A DNA stretch of 63,811 bases, from the NCBI RefSeq assembly GCF_001590865.1, contig NZ_BBUY01000019.1, positions 52,735 through 116,545 of the forward strand. The letters run 5' to 3'. Shown piece after piece: positions 36,572-45,775 of this stretch (position 1 is its first letter; each line of letters opens with the position of its first letter). The DNA is from Streptomyces sp. NBRC 110611. Lineage in GTDB: Bacteria > Actinomycetota > Actinomycetes > Streptomycetales > Streptomycetaceae. The notes under the pieces were generated by a model that did no database searches, was not told the origin of the DNA, and was given only the letters and a program-made list of their open reading frames with translations. Made by a program: the position numbers and the translations under genes.

Positions 36572-37219
36572 ATGGAGAGCACAGAGCACGACAGCGCCCG
36601 GCAGGCGGCGGCCGAGCGCAGGCGGCGGGAGCTGCTGGAGGCCGCCGAGCGGATTGTGCTGCGCGACGGCCCGGACGCGTCGATGAACGCCATCGCCGCC
36701 GAGGCGGGCATCACCAAGCCGATCCTCTACCGGCACTTCGGCGACAAGGGCGGGCTCTACCGCGCCCTCGCCGTACGGCACACCGACGCCCTGCTGGCCA
36801 ACCTGCGGACCGCACTGGACGCACCGGTCCTGCGCCGGGAGCGGGTCGAGGCCACCCTCGACGCCTATCTGCTCGCCATCGAGGCCCGTCCGCAGGTGTA
36901 CCGCTTCCTGATGCACCCCTCCGAGGAGGACAACCCCTCGGAGTCCGGTTTCGACGTCGGACGGCACTCCGCCCCGCTGCTGCGCCGGCTCGGCGAGGAG
37001 CTGGCCAAGGTGATCACCGACCGGCTCGACCTGGGAGCGGACGCCGAGCTGAAGGCGCGCGTCTGGGGGCACGGCATCGTCGGCATGATGCACGGCGCCG
37101 GCGACTGGTGGCTGCGCGAACGGCCGTGCTCCCGCGAGGAGTTGGTCCGGCAGCTCACCGATCTGCTCTGGGGGCAGCTGGCCTCGGTCGAGGACCGCAC
37201 GGGCGGCGCCGGATCCTGA
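36572..37219 (+). CDS. TetR-family regulator of acyl-CoA dehydrogenase
   Basis: 215 aa. Helix-turn-helix about 15-62 (RRRELLEAAERIVLRDGPDA, MNAIAAEAGITKPILYRHF). The C-terminal ligand domain resembles fatty-acid-responsive TetR proteins. ATG 36572 is chosen because the longer frame would run through the operators. Likely represses itself and the divergent dehydrogenase until an acyl-CoA binds; that is inferred from the arrangement. Confidence 0.88.
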   Translation: MESTEHDSARQAAAERRRRELLEAAERIVLRDGPDASMNAIAAEAGITKPILYRHFGDKGGLYRALAVRHTDALLANLRTALDAPVLRRERVEATLDAYLLAIEARPQVYRFLMHPSEEDNPSESGFDVGRHSAPLLRRLGEELAKVITDRLDLGADAELKARVWGHGIVGMMHGAGDWWLRERPCSREELVRQLTDLLWGQLASVEDRTGGAGS

Positions 37220-37318
37220 GCGGCCGGCGGCGGACGTACCGGCCCGGCCGGCGGCGGTCAGGCGGCGGCCGTCTCCGGCAAGCCGCCCCCTCCGCCCCCG
37301 GCACGGCGGCCCGGCCGC

Positions 37319-37888
37319 TCAGCCGCCGACCGCCGCCGCCCGGCCACCGTCCGCCGCCCACGGGGCCCTGGCCGCCGCGCGCAGCGCCCGGCGGCGGCGC
37401 AGTCCGGTGAGGCGGTCGATGTACAGACCGCCGTCGAGGTGGTCGCACTCGTGCTGCAGGCAGCGGGCGAAGAACCCGGTGCCGGTCACCGTCCGCGGCT
37501 CGCCGGACGCGCTGAATCCGCTCACCACGGCACGGTCGTGACGCGGGGTGCCGGCCTCAAGGCCGGGGAGCGAGAGGCAGCCCTCGGGCCCGCGGACGAC
37601 CGGGCCGTCGGCCTCGACGAGCCGGGGGTTGACCAGGTGCCCCAGGTGACGGCGGTCCTCGTCGTCGGGGCAGTCGTAGACGAACACCCGCAGCGGGACG
37701 CCGATCTGGTTGGCGGCCAGGCCGACACCGCGCGCGGCGTACATCGTCGCGTACATGTCCTCGATCAGCCGGGCCAGCTCGCCGTCGAAGGCGGTGACCT
37801 CCTGGCAGGGGCCGCTCAGCGCGGGGTCGCCGAGGAGGCGCAGGGGGCGGATACGGCCGGAACTGCCGGGAATGGTGCGGGGACGCAT
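37319..37888 (-). CDS. def: Peptide deformylase
   Basis: 189 aa metalloenzyme removing the N-formyl group from nascent proteins. All three motifs are present: GVGLAANQIG, EGCLS and QHECDHLDG (Cys and two His bind the metal). The C-terminal tail is Arg/Ala-rich. GGAG precedes ATG 37888; a GTG at 37912 is possible. Streptomyces carry several deformylases; this is one paralogue. Confidence 0.93.
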   Translation of the reverse strand: MRPRTIPGSSGRIRPLRLLGDPALSGPCQEVTAFDGELARLIEDMYATMYAARGVGLAANQIGVPLRVFVYDCPDDEDRRHLGHLVNPRLVEADGPVVRGPEGCLSLPGLEAGTPRHDRAVVSGFSASGEPRTVTGTGFFARCLQHECDHLDGGLYIDRLTGLRRRRALRAAARAPWAADGGRAAAVGG

Positions 37889-38145
37889 GGGCTCCAGCGT
37901 ACGGTCCCGCACCCGATGGGCCGGTGCCGGAAGTCCCGTCGTCCGCCCGGAGGACGGGACGCTCGGCGTCCGGTACCGGCCGTAGTTGTCGCCTCACGGG
38001 TGGCGGGGTTCGGGCCCACGGCCGGATCTCGATAGGCTGATCCCCGACCGATGCCTCCGGCCGGTCAGGTCATCGGCTTCGGAGGGGGCGTTCCACCGGC
38101 GGCCGCACGACGGGCGGGCGCCGGACGCAAGGAGGATCAAGGACG

Positions 38146-39384
38146 ATGGCAGGCAACACGGAGCCGCTGTCGCCGCGGGCCAAGCTGGCCGTGACGGCGG
38201 GCAAGGCCGCGGCAGCGGTGTCGCGCGCGGCGGGCCGCGGCAGCGGATCGGTGATCGGTGGCCGGGTGGCACTGAGGCTCGACCCCGACCTGCTGGCACG
38301 GCTGGCACGGCACCTGGACGTCGTACTGGTGTCGGCGACCAACGGCAAGACGACCACGACCCGGCTGATCGCGGAGGCGCTGCGGGCCAGCGGACCGGTG
38401 GTCTCCAACGCGCTCGGCGCCAATATGCCGGCGGGCATCACCTCCGCGCTGGCCGGCGGCTCGGACGCCAAGTACGGCGTCATCGAGGTCGACGAGAAGT
38501 ACCTCGCGGGGGTGGCACGCGATGTGACGCCGAAGGCCATAGCGCTGCTGAACCTCTCGCGCGACCAGCTCGACCGCGCCGCCGAGACCCGGATGCTGGC
38601 GGAGAAGTGGCGCGAGGGCCTGTCCGGCTCCAAGGCGCTGATCATCGCCAACGCCGACGACCCGCTGATCGTCTGGGCCGCCTCGGGGTCCGCGAACGTG
38701 GTGTGGGTGGCGGCCGGGCAGGAGTGGAAGGACGACGCCTGGTCCTGCCCGTCGTGCGGCGGGGTGATGCAGCGGCCGGGCGAGGACTGGTTCTGCGGCG
38801 AGTGCGGCTTCCGCCGCCCCACGCCCAGCTGGGCGCTCTCCGGCGACCACGTCCTCGACCCGCACGGCAGCGCCTGGCCGATCAAGCTGCAGCTGCCGGG
38901 CCGCGCCAACAAGGCCAACGCCACCACCTCCGCCGCGGTGGCCGCCGCCTTCGGGGTGCCGCCGCAGGTCGCGCTGGAGCGGATGTTCTCCGTGCAGGCG
39001 GTGGCCGGCCGCTACGACGTGGTCACGTTCCAGCAGCGGGAGCTGCGGCTGCTGCTGGCGAAGAACCCGGCCGGCTGGCTGGAGACGTTCTCGCTGATCG
39101 ACCCGCCGCCGACCCCGGTGATCATGTCGGTGAACGCGCGCGGCGCGGACGGCACGGACACCTCCTGGCTGTGGGACGTCGACTACACCCGGCTGGCGGG
39201 GCACCCGATCTACGTGCTCGGCGACCGCAAGCTGGACCTGGCGGTGCGGCTGGAGGTCGCGGGCCTGGACTTCCGGGTGTGCGACAGCCTCGACGAGGCG
39301 GTGCAGCTGGCACCGCCCGGCCGGATCGAGGTCATCGCCAACTACACCGCCTTCCAGGACCTGCGCCGCCGCGTGGGCAACTGA
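38146..39384 (+). CDS. murT: Lipid II isoglutaminyl synthase subunit MurT
   Basis: 412 aa Mur-ligase-like subunit that with GatD amidates the D-glutamate of lipid II. ATP loop SATNGKTTTTR (about 63-73); a Cys4 zinc ribbon (CPSCGG, then CGECG) inserted in the middle domain is specific to MurT. DUF1727-like C-terminal part. AAGGAGG precedes the ATG. gatD follows after 39 bp in the standard order. Confidence 0.94.
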   Translation: MAGNTEPLSPRAKLAVTAGKAAAAVSRAAGRGSGSVIGGRVALRLDPDLLARLARHLDVVLVSATNGKTTTTRLIAEALRASGPVVSNALGANMPAGITSALAGGSDAKYGVIEVDEKYLAGVARDVTPKAIALLNLSRDQLDRAAETRMLAEKWREGLSGSKALIIANADDPLIVWAASGSANVVWVAAGQEWKDDAWSCPSCGGVMQRPGEDWFCGECGFRRPTPSWALSGDHVLDPHGSAWPIKLQLPGRANKANATTSAAVAAAFGVPPQVALERMFSVQAVAGRYDVVTFQQRELRLLLAKNPAGWLETFSLIDPPPTPVIMSVNARGADGTDTSWLWDVDYTRLAGHPIYVLGDRKLDLAVRLEVAGLDFRVCDSLDEAVQLAPPGRIEVIANYTAFQDLRRRVGN

Positions 39385-39423
39385 CCGGGATCCACCGACC
39401 TTCACGGACAAGGACGAGCAAGC

Positions 39424-40152
39424 ATGAGTGACAACAGCCTGCGCCTGGTGTGGATCTACCCGGACCTGCTGAGCACCTACGGCGACCAGGGGAACGCCCT
39501 GGTGGTGGAGCGGCGGGCGCGCCAGCGCGGACTGGACGTACAGCGCCTGGACGTACGCTCCGACCAGCAGATCCCCACCTCGGGTGACATCTACCTGATC
39601 GGCGGCGGCGAGGACCGGCCGCAGCGGCTGGCCTCCGAGCGGCTGATCCGGGACGGCGGCCTGTCCCGCGCGGTCGCCAACGGCGCGATCGTGTTCTCGG
39701 TGTGCGCCGGCTACCAGATCCTGGGCCATGAGTTCATCAACGACCTGGGCGAGCGGCAGCAGGGCCTGGGGCTGCTGGACGTGGTCAGCACCCGCGGCGA
39801 GGGCGAGCGCTGCGTCGGCGACGTACTCGCCGATATCGACCCGCAGTTGGGGCTGCCGCCGCTGACCGGTTTCGAGAACCACCAGGGCGTGACGCATCTG
39901 GGCCGGACCGCCCGGCCGTTCGCCAAGGTGCGGTTCGGCAACGGCAACGGCGTCGGTGACGGCTACGAGGGCGCGTACAACGACACGGTCTTCGGGACGT
40001 ACATGCACGGCCCGGTGATGGCCCGTAACCCGCACATCGCCGACCTTCTCATCAAGCTGGCACTGGACGTCAACGCGCTGCCGCCGGTGGACGACCACTG
40101 GTACGACGCGCTGCGCCAGGAGCGGATCGCCGCCGCGACCCAGCCCGCCTGA
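39424..40152 (+). CDS. gatD: Lipid II isoglutaminyl synthase glutaminase GatD
   Basis: 242 aa class-I-type glutamine amidotransferase supplying ammonia to MurT. Catalytic Cys in FSVCAGYQILG (about 98), His in YMHGPVMARN, oxyanion region GGGEDRPQ. Co-operonic with murT. Confidence 0.94.
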   Translation: MSDNSLRLVWIYPDLLSTYGDQGNALVVERRARQRGLDVQRLDVRSDQQIPTSGDIYLIGGGEDRPQRLASERLIRDGGLSRAVANGAIVFSVCAGYQILGHEFINDLGERQQGLGLLDVVSTRGEGERCVGDVLADIDPQLGLPPLTGFENHQGVTHLGRTARPFAKVRFGNGNGVGDGYEGAYNDTVFGTYMHGPVMARNPHIADLLIKLALDVNALPPVDDHWYDALRQERIAAATQPA

Positions 40153-40326
40153 CCCCTCCCCGGCGCCTGCCCTCGCCTCGCCGTACGCCCGCGGTCCCGC
40201 ACCGCGGGCGTACGCGTGCCCGCCGCTCCTGGCCACGGCACCGGCAGGCAGCCCCTGCCGCGTGGCCCGGGCGGGGGCGGTTCTACTCTTGTGGCCGGAG
40301 CATCGGTACGAATCGGGAGTGAGCGG

Positions 40327-41277
40327 ATGGATCACAGCGGGCACGGCATGAACATGGATCTGCCGCCGTTCACGCTGACGCGGGGCCTGGAGTTCGGGGG
40401 TGATCCGGTCTTCCTCGTCGGCTGCCTGCTGGGGCTCGGACTCTACGGCTGGGCGGTGGTCCGGCTGCGGCGGCGCGGGGACAGCTGGCCGGTGGGCCGG
40501 ACCGTGGCCTGGGTCCTGGGCGTGGTGACGGTGGCGCTGGCGATGTGCACCAAGCTCAACGACTACGGCATGGCGATGTTCAGCGTGCACATGGTCCAGC
40601 ACATGATCGTCAGCATGCTCTCGCCGATCCTGCTGCTGCTCGGGGGGCCGATGACGCTGGCGCTGCGCGCCCTGCCGACCGCCGGGCGCGGCCGCCGGGG
40701 CCCGCGCGAACTGCTGGTGGCGCTGCTGCACAGCCGGTACATGCGGGTGATCACCCACCCCGCGTTCACCATCCCCATGTTCATCGCCAGCCTCTACGCC
40801 CTGTACTTCACCCCGCTGTTCGACCTCCTGATGGAGTCCCGGGCCGGGCACATCGGGATGATGGTGCACTTCCTCGCGGTCGGACTGGTCTTCTTCTGGC
40901 CGATCATGGGCGTCGACCCGGGACCGCACCGGCCGGGCTATGTGATGCGGATCCTGGAGCTGTTCGCCGGGATGCCGTTCCACGCCTTCTTCGGCATCGC
41001 GCTGATGATGGCGTCGGAGCCGATGGTCGACACCTTCGTGAACCCGCCGGCCTCGCTCGGCATCGAGGCGCTCGCCGACCAGCAGGCGGCCGGCGGCATC
41101 GCCTGGGCGTTCAGCGAGATCCCGTCCGTCGTGGTGCTGATCGCGCTGATCTACCAGTGGCGCAAGTCCGAGGAGCGGGTGTCACGGCGCGCCGACCGGG
41201 CCGCCGACCGCAACGGCGACCAGGAACTGGCCGAATACAACGCCTACCTCGCCTCCCTGCACGCCCGGGGGCGGTAG
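40327..41277 (+). CDS. CtaG/Caa3-type cytochrome oxidase assembly-like membrane protein
   Basis: 316 aa with seven or so helices. HMVQHMIVSMLSPILLLLGG, MMVHFLAVGLVFFWPIMGVD and GMPFHAFFGIALMMAS are hallmarks of the DUF1404/CtaG family linked to copper handling and cytochrome c oxidase assembly. A His/Met-rich N-terminus (MDHSGHGMNMD) could bind copper. GGGAG precedes ATG 40327. Followed by a tiny membrane protein. Confidence 0.88.
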   Translation: MDHSGHGMNMDLPPFTLTRGLEFGGDPVFLVGCLLGLGLYGWAVVRLRRRGDSWPVGRTVAWVLGVVTVALAMCTKLNDYGMAMFSVHMVQHMIVSMLSPILLLLGGPMTLALRALPTAGRGRRGPRELLVALLHSRYMRVITHPAFTIPMFIASLYALYFTPLFDLLMESRAGHIGMMVHFLAVGLVFFWPIMGVDPGPHRPGYVMRILELFAGMPFHAFFGIALMMASEPMVDTFVNPPASLGIEALADQQAAGGIAWAFSEIPSVVVLIALIYQWRKSEERVSRRADRAADRNGDQELAEYNAYLASLHARGR

Positions 41278-41395
41278 GGCGCTTCTCACGGCGGGGCGAC
41301 CGTCTGGCGGTACGGGCCGCGGCCGGGGACGATGGTCCCCCATGGCCGCGGCCCGTGGCATATGCGCCGCGGGCTGCCGTGAGGAGGTGGCGGGT

Positions 41396-41554
41396 ATGCC
41401 CGGATCTGCCAGGACGATGGCCGTACTCACGGTGAGCGGGCTGGTGGTGGCCACCGCGTACACCGTGGCGATGGGCGCCAACGGCTGGGTCTGGTTCTCG
41501 TGGGTGGTGCTGGCGCTGGTGACGCTCGGGGTCGTCGCGGCGAGACCGGTCTGA
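41396..41554 (+). CDS. Tiny two-helix membrane protein
   Basis: 52 aa: MAVLTVSGLVVATAYTVAMG and VWFSWVVLALVTLGVVAA are two membrane helices. GAGGAGG lies nine bases before ATG 41396. Probably co-transcribed with the CtaG-like gene; such small proteins often accompany it. Function unknown. Confidence 0.7.
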   Translation: MPGSARTMAVLTVSGLVVATAYTVAMGANGWVWFSWVVLALVTLGVVAARPV

Positions 41555-41669
41555 CCGCCCGGTGGGCTCGTAGGAACGGACCGGCGAACAGGACGGCCGG
41601 ACGGACGGGCGGCAGGACGACGACGGGGCGGCAGGATGACGGGCCTGCCGTCCGTGCTCGGAAGCGGGC

Positions 41670-42167
41670 TCAGAAGCGGAAGACGGCGCCGGTCGCGGCG
41701 TCCATCATGCAGGCGTTGGAGAACTCCTTGCGCCAGTTCACCGGGCCGCCGCGCCAGCTGCCGGTCGCGCTGACGGTGACCGGGTCGTACTGCTTGGTGC
41801 AGGGGTGCGGCTCGCCGGGCAGCGCGTCCATGTCCCCGCGCGCCCAGGTCAGCGCGTTACAGGCGGCGAGGGCGTGCGGATGCCTGCCATAGGTGTCGGG
41901 GCAGCCGAGCCGTACGCCCCGGATCCAGGTGCTGCTGTCCCCGGACACGGTCAGCAGCAGTCCCTGGTCGGTGCCGGGCGGCTGGGGTGCGAAGGCGGCC
42001 GCGGCCTGTGCCTGAAGCGCCTCCTGTCCCGTGGCGTCGGGCCGCGGAGGCGGGACGGCGGCGGCCGGGGCGGCGCAGAACGTGCCGGCCAGCGCCGCGG
42101 ACACGGTGACGGACACCGCGGTGGGCACGGTGGCACGGACGGCTCGGCGTCGGCGGCTGACGGGCAT
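41670..42167 (-). CDS. Subtilisin inhibitor (SSI family), trypsin-type reactive site
   Basis: 165 aa secreted serine-protease inhibitor. Signal peptide about 1-37 (CAAPAAAV). Four cysteines in the SSI pattern (LGCPD, AACNAL, HPCTKQYDP, SNACMMD) form two disulfides. The reactive loop C-T-K-Q-Y-D puts Lys at P1, where SSI has Met (C-P-M-V-Y-D), so this protein should favour trypsin-like over subtilisin-like targets. Such inhibitors restrain extracellular proteases that drive hyphal lysis. Repeated motifs lie upstream. Confidence 0.92.
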   Translation of the reverse strand: MPVSRRRRAVRATVPTAVSVTVSAALAGTFCAAPAAAVPPPRPDATGQEALQAQAAAAFAPQPPGTDQGLLLTVSGDSSTWIRGVRLGCPDTYGRHPHALAACNALTWARGDMDALPGEPHPCTKQYDPVTVSATGSWRGGPVNWRKEFSNACMMDAATGAVFRF

Positions 42168-42700
42168 CGATGTCTCCTTCAGAACGCTCGGCCCTGAGAA
42201 CGTCGGCCCCAGGGCCTGTCCGGCTCTGCCCCAGGGCCTTTGCCCCCCAGGGCCGTTCCGGCTCCGACCCGTCGGAGAGGCCCTGGGGAAAGCTCGGTGA
42301 ATTCAGGCCACCTCGCCCGTCCCCGGGGCGCAAGCGGCCACGCCGCGCTGTCGCCCGTACGGACTCGGCCGGGCGAGGGAGCCGCCGACGCCCCCCACCA
42401 GCGGGCCGGTCCGCTCTTTCGAGCCATGTCATCGCCCCCGCCCCGGGCCCCGGACACCCTGGCGCCGGGCGTCTCCGCTGCTCGGCGCACGCCCCAACTC
42501 AGGTTCTTTCAGGGGCAGTTCAAGGTCATTCAGGAGTGGCGAAGGGAGCGCACCGGCAGTGGAGCCGAGGTGCCGGAATCCGACTGGAGGTGGTGACCGG
42601 CCGCGAGGGTTGCCCATAGCCTCACGCCCGTCCCGAGAGCCCTCGTGACCTGGAACGACGTAGCCACCGAACGATCCGACGGAAGAGGGAGTCGCCCCCC
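42168..42700. other. Divergent intergenic upstream of SSI and PlsC genes
   Basis: About 530 bp. Contains the CCCCAGGGCC repeats listed separately and a less GC-rich patch around 42500-42545. No gene accepted. Confidence 0.45.
42207..42288. repeat. CCCCAGGGCC motif, three direct and one inverted copy
   Basis: Copies at 42207, 42229 and 42245 in one direction and at 42279-42288 inverted, 40-120 bp before the SSI start. The inverted copy can pair with any other. Candidate binding-site cluster or leader structure. Confidence 0.6.
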
Positions 42701-43423
42701 GTGTTCTACCAGGTTGTGAAGTACGTCCTCCTGCCGCTGCTGCGACTGATATTCCGGCCGCGGATCGAGGGGCTGGAGCATCTGCCGGAGGACGGGGCCG
42801 CGATCATCGCGGGCAACCACCTCTCGTTCGCGGACCACTTCGTCCTGGCGGTGGTCGTGCCGCGCCGGGTGACGTTCCTCGCCAAATCCGAGTACTTCAC
42901 CGGGTCCGGGCTGAAGGGGCGGCTGACCGCGGCGTTCTTCCGCGGGCTGGGACAGATTCCGGTGGACCGTTCCGGCGGCCGCGCCTCCCAGGCCGCGATC
43001 TCTTCGGGCCTCTCCGTCCTGCGCGACGGCCAGCTCCTGGGGATCTACCCGGAAGGCACCCGCTCGCACGACGGCCAGCTCTACAAGGGCCGCACCGGGG
43101 TCGCGTCGATGGCCATCCGGACGGGGGTGCCGGTCATCCCGTGCGCGATGATCGGCACGTTCGAGGCGCAGCCGACCGGCCGGCTGCTGCCGCGGTTCAT
43201 GCGGATCACCATCCGCTTCGGCGCACCGCTCGGCTTCTCGCGGTACGAGGGCATGGCGGACGACCGCTTCGTCCTGCGCGCCGCCACGGACGAGATCATG
43301 TACGCCATCCTCACCCTGTCCGGCCAGGAGTACGTCGACATCTACGCGGTCGACGCCAGGGCGCAGGCCCAGGGTCAGGGTCAGGCTCAGGCACCGGCGC
43401 ATGCCGAGGGTCTGACGGCCTGA
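42701..43423 (+). CDS. plsC: 1-acyl-sn-glycerol-3-phosphate acyltransferase (PlsC-like)
   Basis: 240 aa membrane-associated acyltransferase making phosphatidic acid from lysophosphatidate. NHLSFAD gives the H-x4-D catalytic motif; PEGTRS the glycerol-phosphate-binding motif. N-terminal hydrophobic segment and a C-terminal Gln/Ala repeat tail (QAQGQGQAQA). GTG start with GAGGGAG upstream. Streptomyces have several paralogues. Confidence 0.9.
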   Translation: MFYQVVKYVLLPLLRLIFRPRIEGLEHLPEDGAAIIAGNHLSFADHFVLAVVVPRRVTFLAKSEYFTGSGLKGRLTAAFFRGLGQIPVDRSGGRASQAAISSGLSVLRDGQLLGIYPEGTRSHDGQLYKGRTGVASMAIRTGVPVIPCAMIGTFEAQPTGRLLPRFMRITIRFGAPLGFSRYEGMADDRFVLRAATDEIMYAILTLSGQEYVDIYAVDARAQAQGQGQAQAPAHAEGLTA

Positions 43424-43458
43424 CGCGCGGTACCGGGCCCTGACCCGTCGCACAGGCG

Positions 43459-43502
43459 AAGGGGCGGCCGGTGTGCCCGCGAGGGCATTCCGGCCGCCCC
43501 TT
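43459..43502. terminator. Bidirectional hairpin terminator
   Basis: 13-bp perfect stem (AAGGGGCGGCCGG and complement) with an inner GCCC/GGGC stem, between convergent plsC and hydrolase genes. Confidence 0.8.
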
Positions 43503-43569
43503 CCATTCCTCTCCGCCATCACGCCCCCGGTGTCACCGCCGGGCGCGACGGCGGGTCACCACCGGGACG

Positions 43570-45231
43570 TCACGGCACGGCCGGCAGACCGGCGGCGGCC
43601 TTGGCGGTCACCTTGGCTGCGGTCTTGCCCTTGGCCTTGTCCTTGTCCTTGGACGGTTCCGGCGTCGCGTGCGGAGCGCAGGTCACGTCCGCGGCGTCGG
43701 TCCTCCCTCCGACGAAGTAGGCGTCGACCCGCTTGTTGATGCAGGAGTTGGCCTCTCCGGTGACGCCGTGCGATCCGGCGTCCCGCTCGGTGATCAGACG
43801 GGAGCCCGCAAACCGCTTGTGCAACTCGACGGCACCGTCGTACGGCGTGGCCGCGTCCCGCTCGCTCTGCACGATCAGCACGCTCGGCAGGCCCTTGCCC
43901 GTCCTGACCTCGACCGGGCGCTGCTGCTTGACCGGCCAGGTGGCGCAGGGCAGGTTCATCCAGGCGTTGGACCAGGTCATGAACGGCGCCCGCTGGTGGA
44001 TGCGGGTGTTGTCACGGTCCCACTTGCGCCAGCTGGTGGGCCACTTGGTGTCGGTGCACTCGACGGCGGTGTAGACGGCGTTGCCGTTCTCCGCCGCGAT
44101 GTTGCCGGCGGTGTCCTTGAGGTCCGGTCCGGCGTTCTCCACCAGCGGCTTGCTGTCGCCGGCGCGGTAGGCGCTCCAGGCCTCGGCGACCGGGGCCCAC
44201 ATGGAGTCGTAGTACGGCGCGTTCTGGAAGTACCCGGTCAGCTCGGCGGGGCCGACGACACCGCCGATGGGGTGCTTCTTGGCGGTGGCGCGCAGCTGCT
44301 CCCAGGCCGCCTGGACCTTCTCGGGGGTGTCACCGATGTGGTACGTGGCGTCATGCCGGGCGACCCACTTCTTCCAGTCGCCCCAGCGGGTCTCGAAGGC
44401 GATGTCCTGGTCGAGGTTGGCCTGGTACCAGATCTTGTGACGGGCCGGGTTGACGACGCTGTCGAACAGCATCCGGCGGACGTGGTCGGGGAAGAGCGTG
44501 GCGTAGACGGCGCCCAGGTAGGTGCCGTAGGAGACGCCCAGGTAGTTGAGCTTCCGCTCGCCCAGCGCGGCGCGGATCACGTCCAGGTCGCGGGCGGTGT
44601 TCTCGGTCGTCATGTACGGCAGGAGGTCGCCGCTGCGCTCCAGGCAGCCGTTCGCGTACTCCTTGGCGAGCTTGCGCTGGGCGCGCTTGTCGGCCTCGGT
44701 GTCCGGCACCGGGTCGGCCTTCGGGGCCTTCACGAACTCCTGTGGATCGACGCAGGAGATCGGCGCGGAGTGGCCCACACCGCGCGGGTCGAAGCCGACG
44801 AAGTCGTACGCCTTGGCGATCTTGGCCCACACCGGGCTCTTGGTGGTGATGCGGTTGGGGAACCTCATGCCCGAACCGCCGGGGCCGCCGGGGTTGTAGA
44901 GGAGGGAGCCCTGGCGCTCCTTCTTGCCGCCGGTGCTGACCGCCCGGTCCACGGCGATCTTGATGGTGCGGCCGTCGGGCCGGGCGTAGTCGACCGGGAC
45001 GGTGACATAGCCGCACTGGACGGGAGACTTCAGGCCCCAGTCGGCGGGGCAGTCCTGCCAGTCGATGCCCTTCTCGGCCGCGCGGGCGGCGGCGGTCTGT
45101 ACGCCGCGCGCTTCGGCCGTTCCGTTCTTCGGGTGCTGGCCCGCGCTGGCGGGCGGGGCGGCTATCGCTCCGGTGAGGAGCGCGCCGGTCACCAGGGTGC
45201 CGGCGGCGCCGAGCGCTGCTGTTCTTCTCAC
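43570..45231 (-). CDS. Secreted alpha/beta hydrolase, tripeptidyl aminopeptidase type
   Basis: 553 aa. Signal peptide about 1-31 (GALLTGAIAAPPASAG). NPGGPGGSG oxyanion motif, nucleophile elbow GVSYGT (Ser), DFVGFDPRGVG, acid in SERDAATPYD and His in DAGSHGVT. This is the Tap/SlpD/SlpE mycelium-associated peptidase family. The C-terminal tail is Lys/Ala-rich (KDKDKAKGKTAAK). GTG 45231 with AGGGGGAA upstream preferred to ATG 45279. It lies near the subtilisin inhibitor gene. Confidence 0.92.
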   Translation of the reverse strand: MRRTAALGAAGTLVTGALLTGAIAAPPASAGQHPKNGTAEARGVQTAAARAAEKGIDWQDCPADWGLKSPVQCGYVTVPVDYARPDGRTIKIAVDRAVSTGGKKERQGSLLYNPGGPGGSGMRFPNRITTKSPVWAKIAKAYDFVGFDPRGVGHSAPISCVDPQEFVKAPKADPVPDTEADKRAQRKLAKEYANGCLERSGDLLPYMTTENTARDLDVIRAALGERKLNYLGVSYGTYLGAVYATLFPDHVRRMLFDSVVNPARHKIWYQANLDQDIAFETRWGDWKKWVARHDATYHIGDTPEKVQAAWEQLRATAKKHPIGGVVGPAELTGYFQNAPYYDSMWAPVAEAWSAYRAGDSKPLVENAGPDLKDTAGNIAAENGNAVYTAVECTDTKWPTSWRKWDRDNTRIHQRAPFMTWSNAWMNLPCATWPVKQQRPVEVRTGKGLPSVLIVQSERDAATPYDGAVELHKRFAGSRLITERDAGSHGVTGEANSCINKRVDAYFVGGRTDAADVTCAPHATPEPSKDKDKAKGKTAAKVTAKAAAGLPAVP

Positions 45232-45775
45232 GTGGTGGTTTCCCCCTGCTCGGTGGCCACTTGTGGCTGTGTTGATCACGGCCTACGGGGGAATCCTGGC
45301 CTCCGGCCTCCCCTTCTGAACAGGTTCGGACGGCAATTCTTTACCAAGCTGTAGGTTTTCGGTTCGCCGGTGGCCCGTGCGGAACGGCCGGAGATGGCGG
45401 GCCGAGCCCGCAGATTCCGGCCAAGCCGCGCGGACGACGGTGCGCGGTGCCACATGACGCGTACCGCACCTGCGGAATATCCAACTCGCCAGTGACACCA
45501 GTCAGTTGAGGAAGGCGGAGTGGGTGCGCCACCGGGCCCGGCCGCCCGTCGACGGGCGGCCGGCGGGCGGGCCGGAGCACGGTGTGTTGGCCGCCGGAGC
45601 GCCAAGGAGGGGCGAGAACACGTCAATTGCACCGGACTCGTCCCGGAGGCATGTGCCAAACGCACCCCTTCAGTAACCTTCCGTGAAGGCTCTCCCACAC
45701 ACCGCCGCGGGGAGGGCTTCGGCGTTTTCGCGCCCGTTCAAGCGCCCGTTCAGGCCGTCGCGAAGGAGCTCCGCA
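45232..45775. other. Divergent intergenic upstream of roadblock operon
   Basis: About 540 bp between the secreted hydrolase and the roadblock operon. Holds the 26-bp palindrome at 45538 and a short repeat CCTTC-cgt-GAAGG at 45677-45689, about 90 bp before the operon's first start, where a promoter operator could be. No gene accepted. Confidence 0.45.
45538..45563. promoter_or_regulatory. 26-bp perfect palindrome
   Basis: CCGGCCGCCCGTC and its exact complement with no spacer, about 210 bp before the roadblock operon start. As RNA it folds into an 11-bp stem with a TCGA loop. No gene ends beside it, so it may be a leader attenuator, or the terminator of an unseen transcript. Confidence 0.5.
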
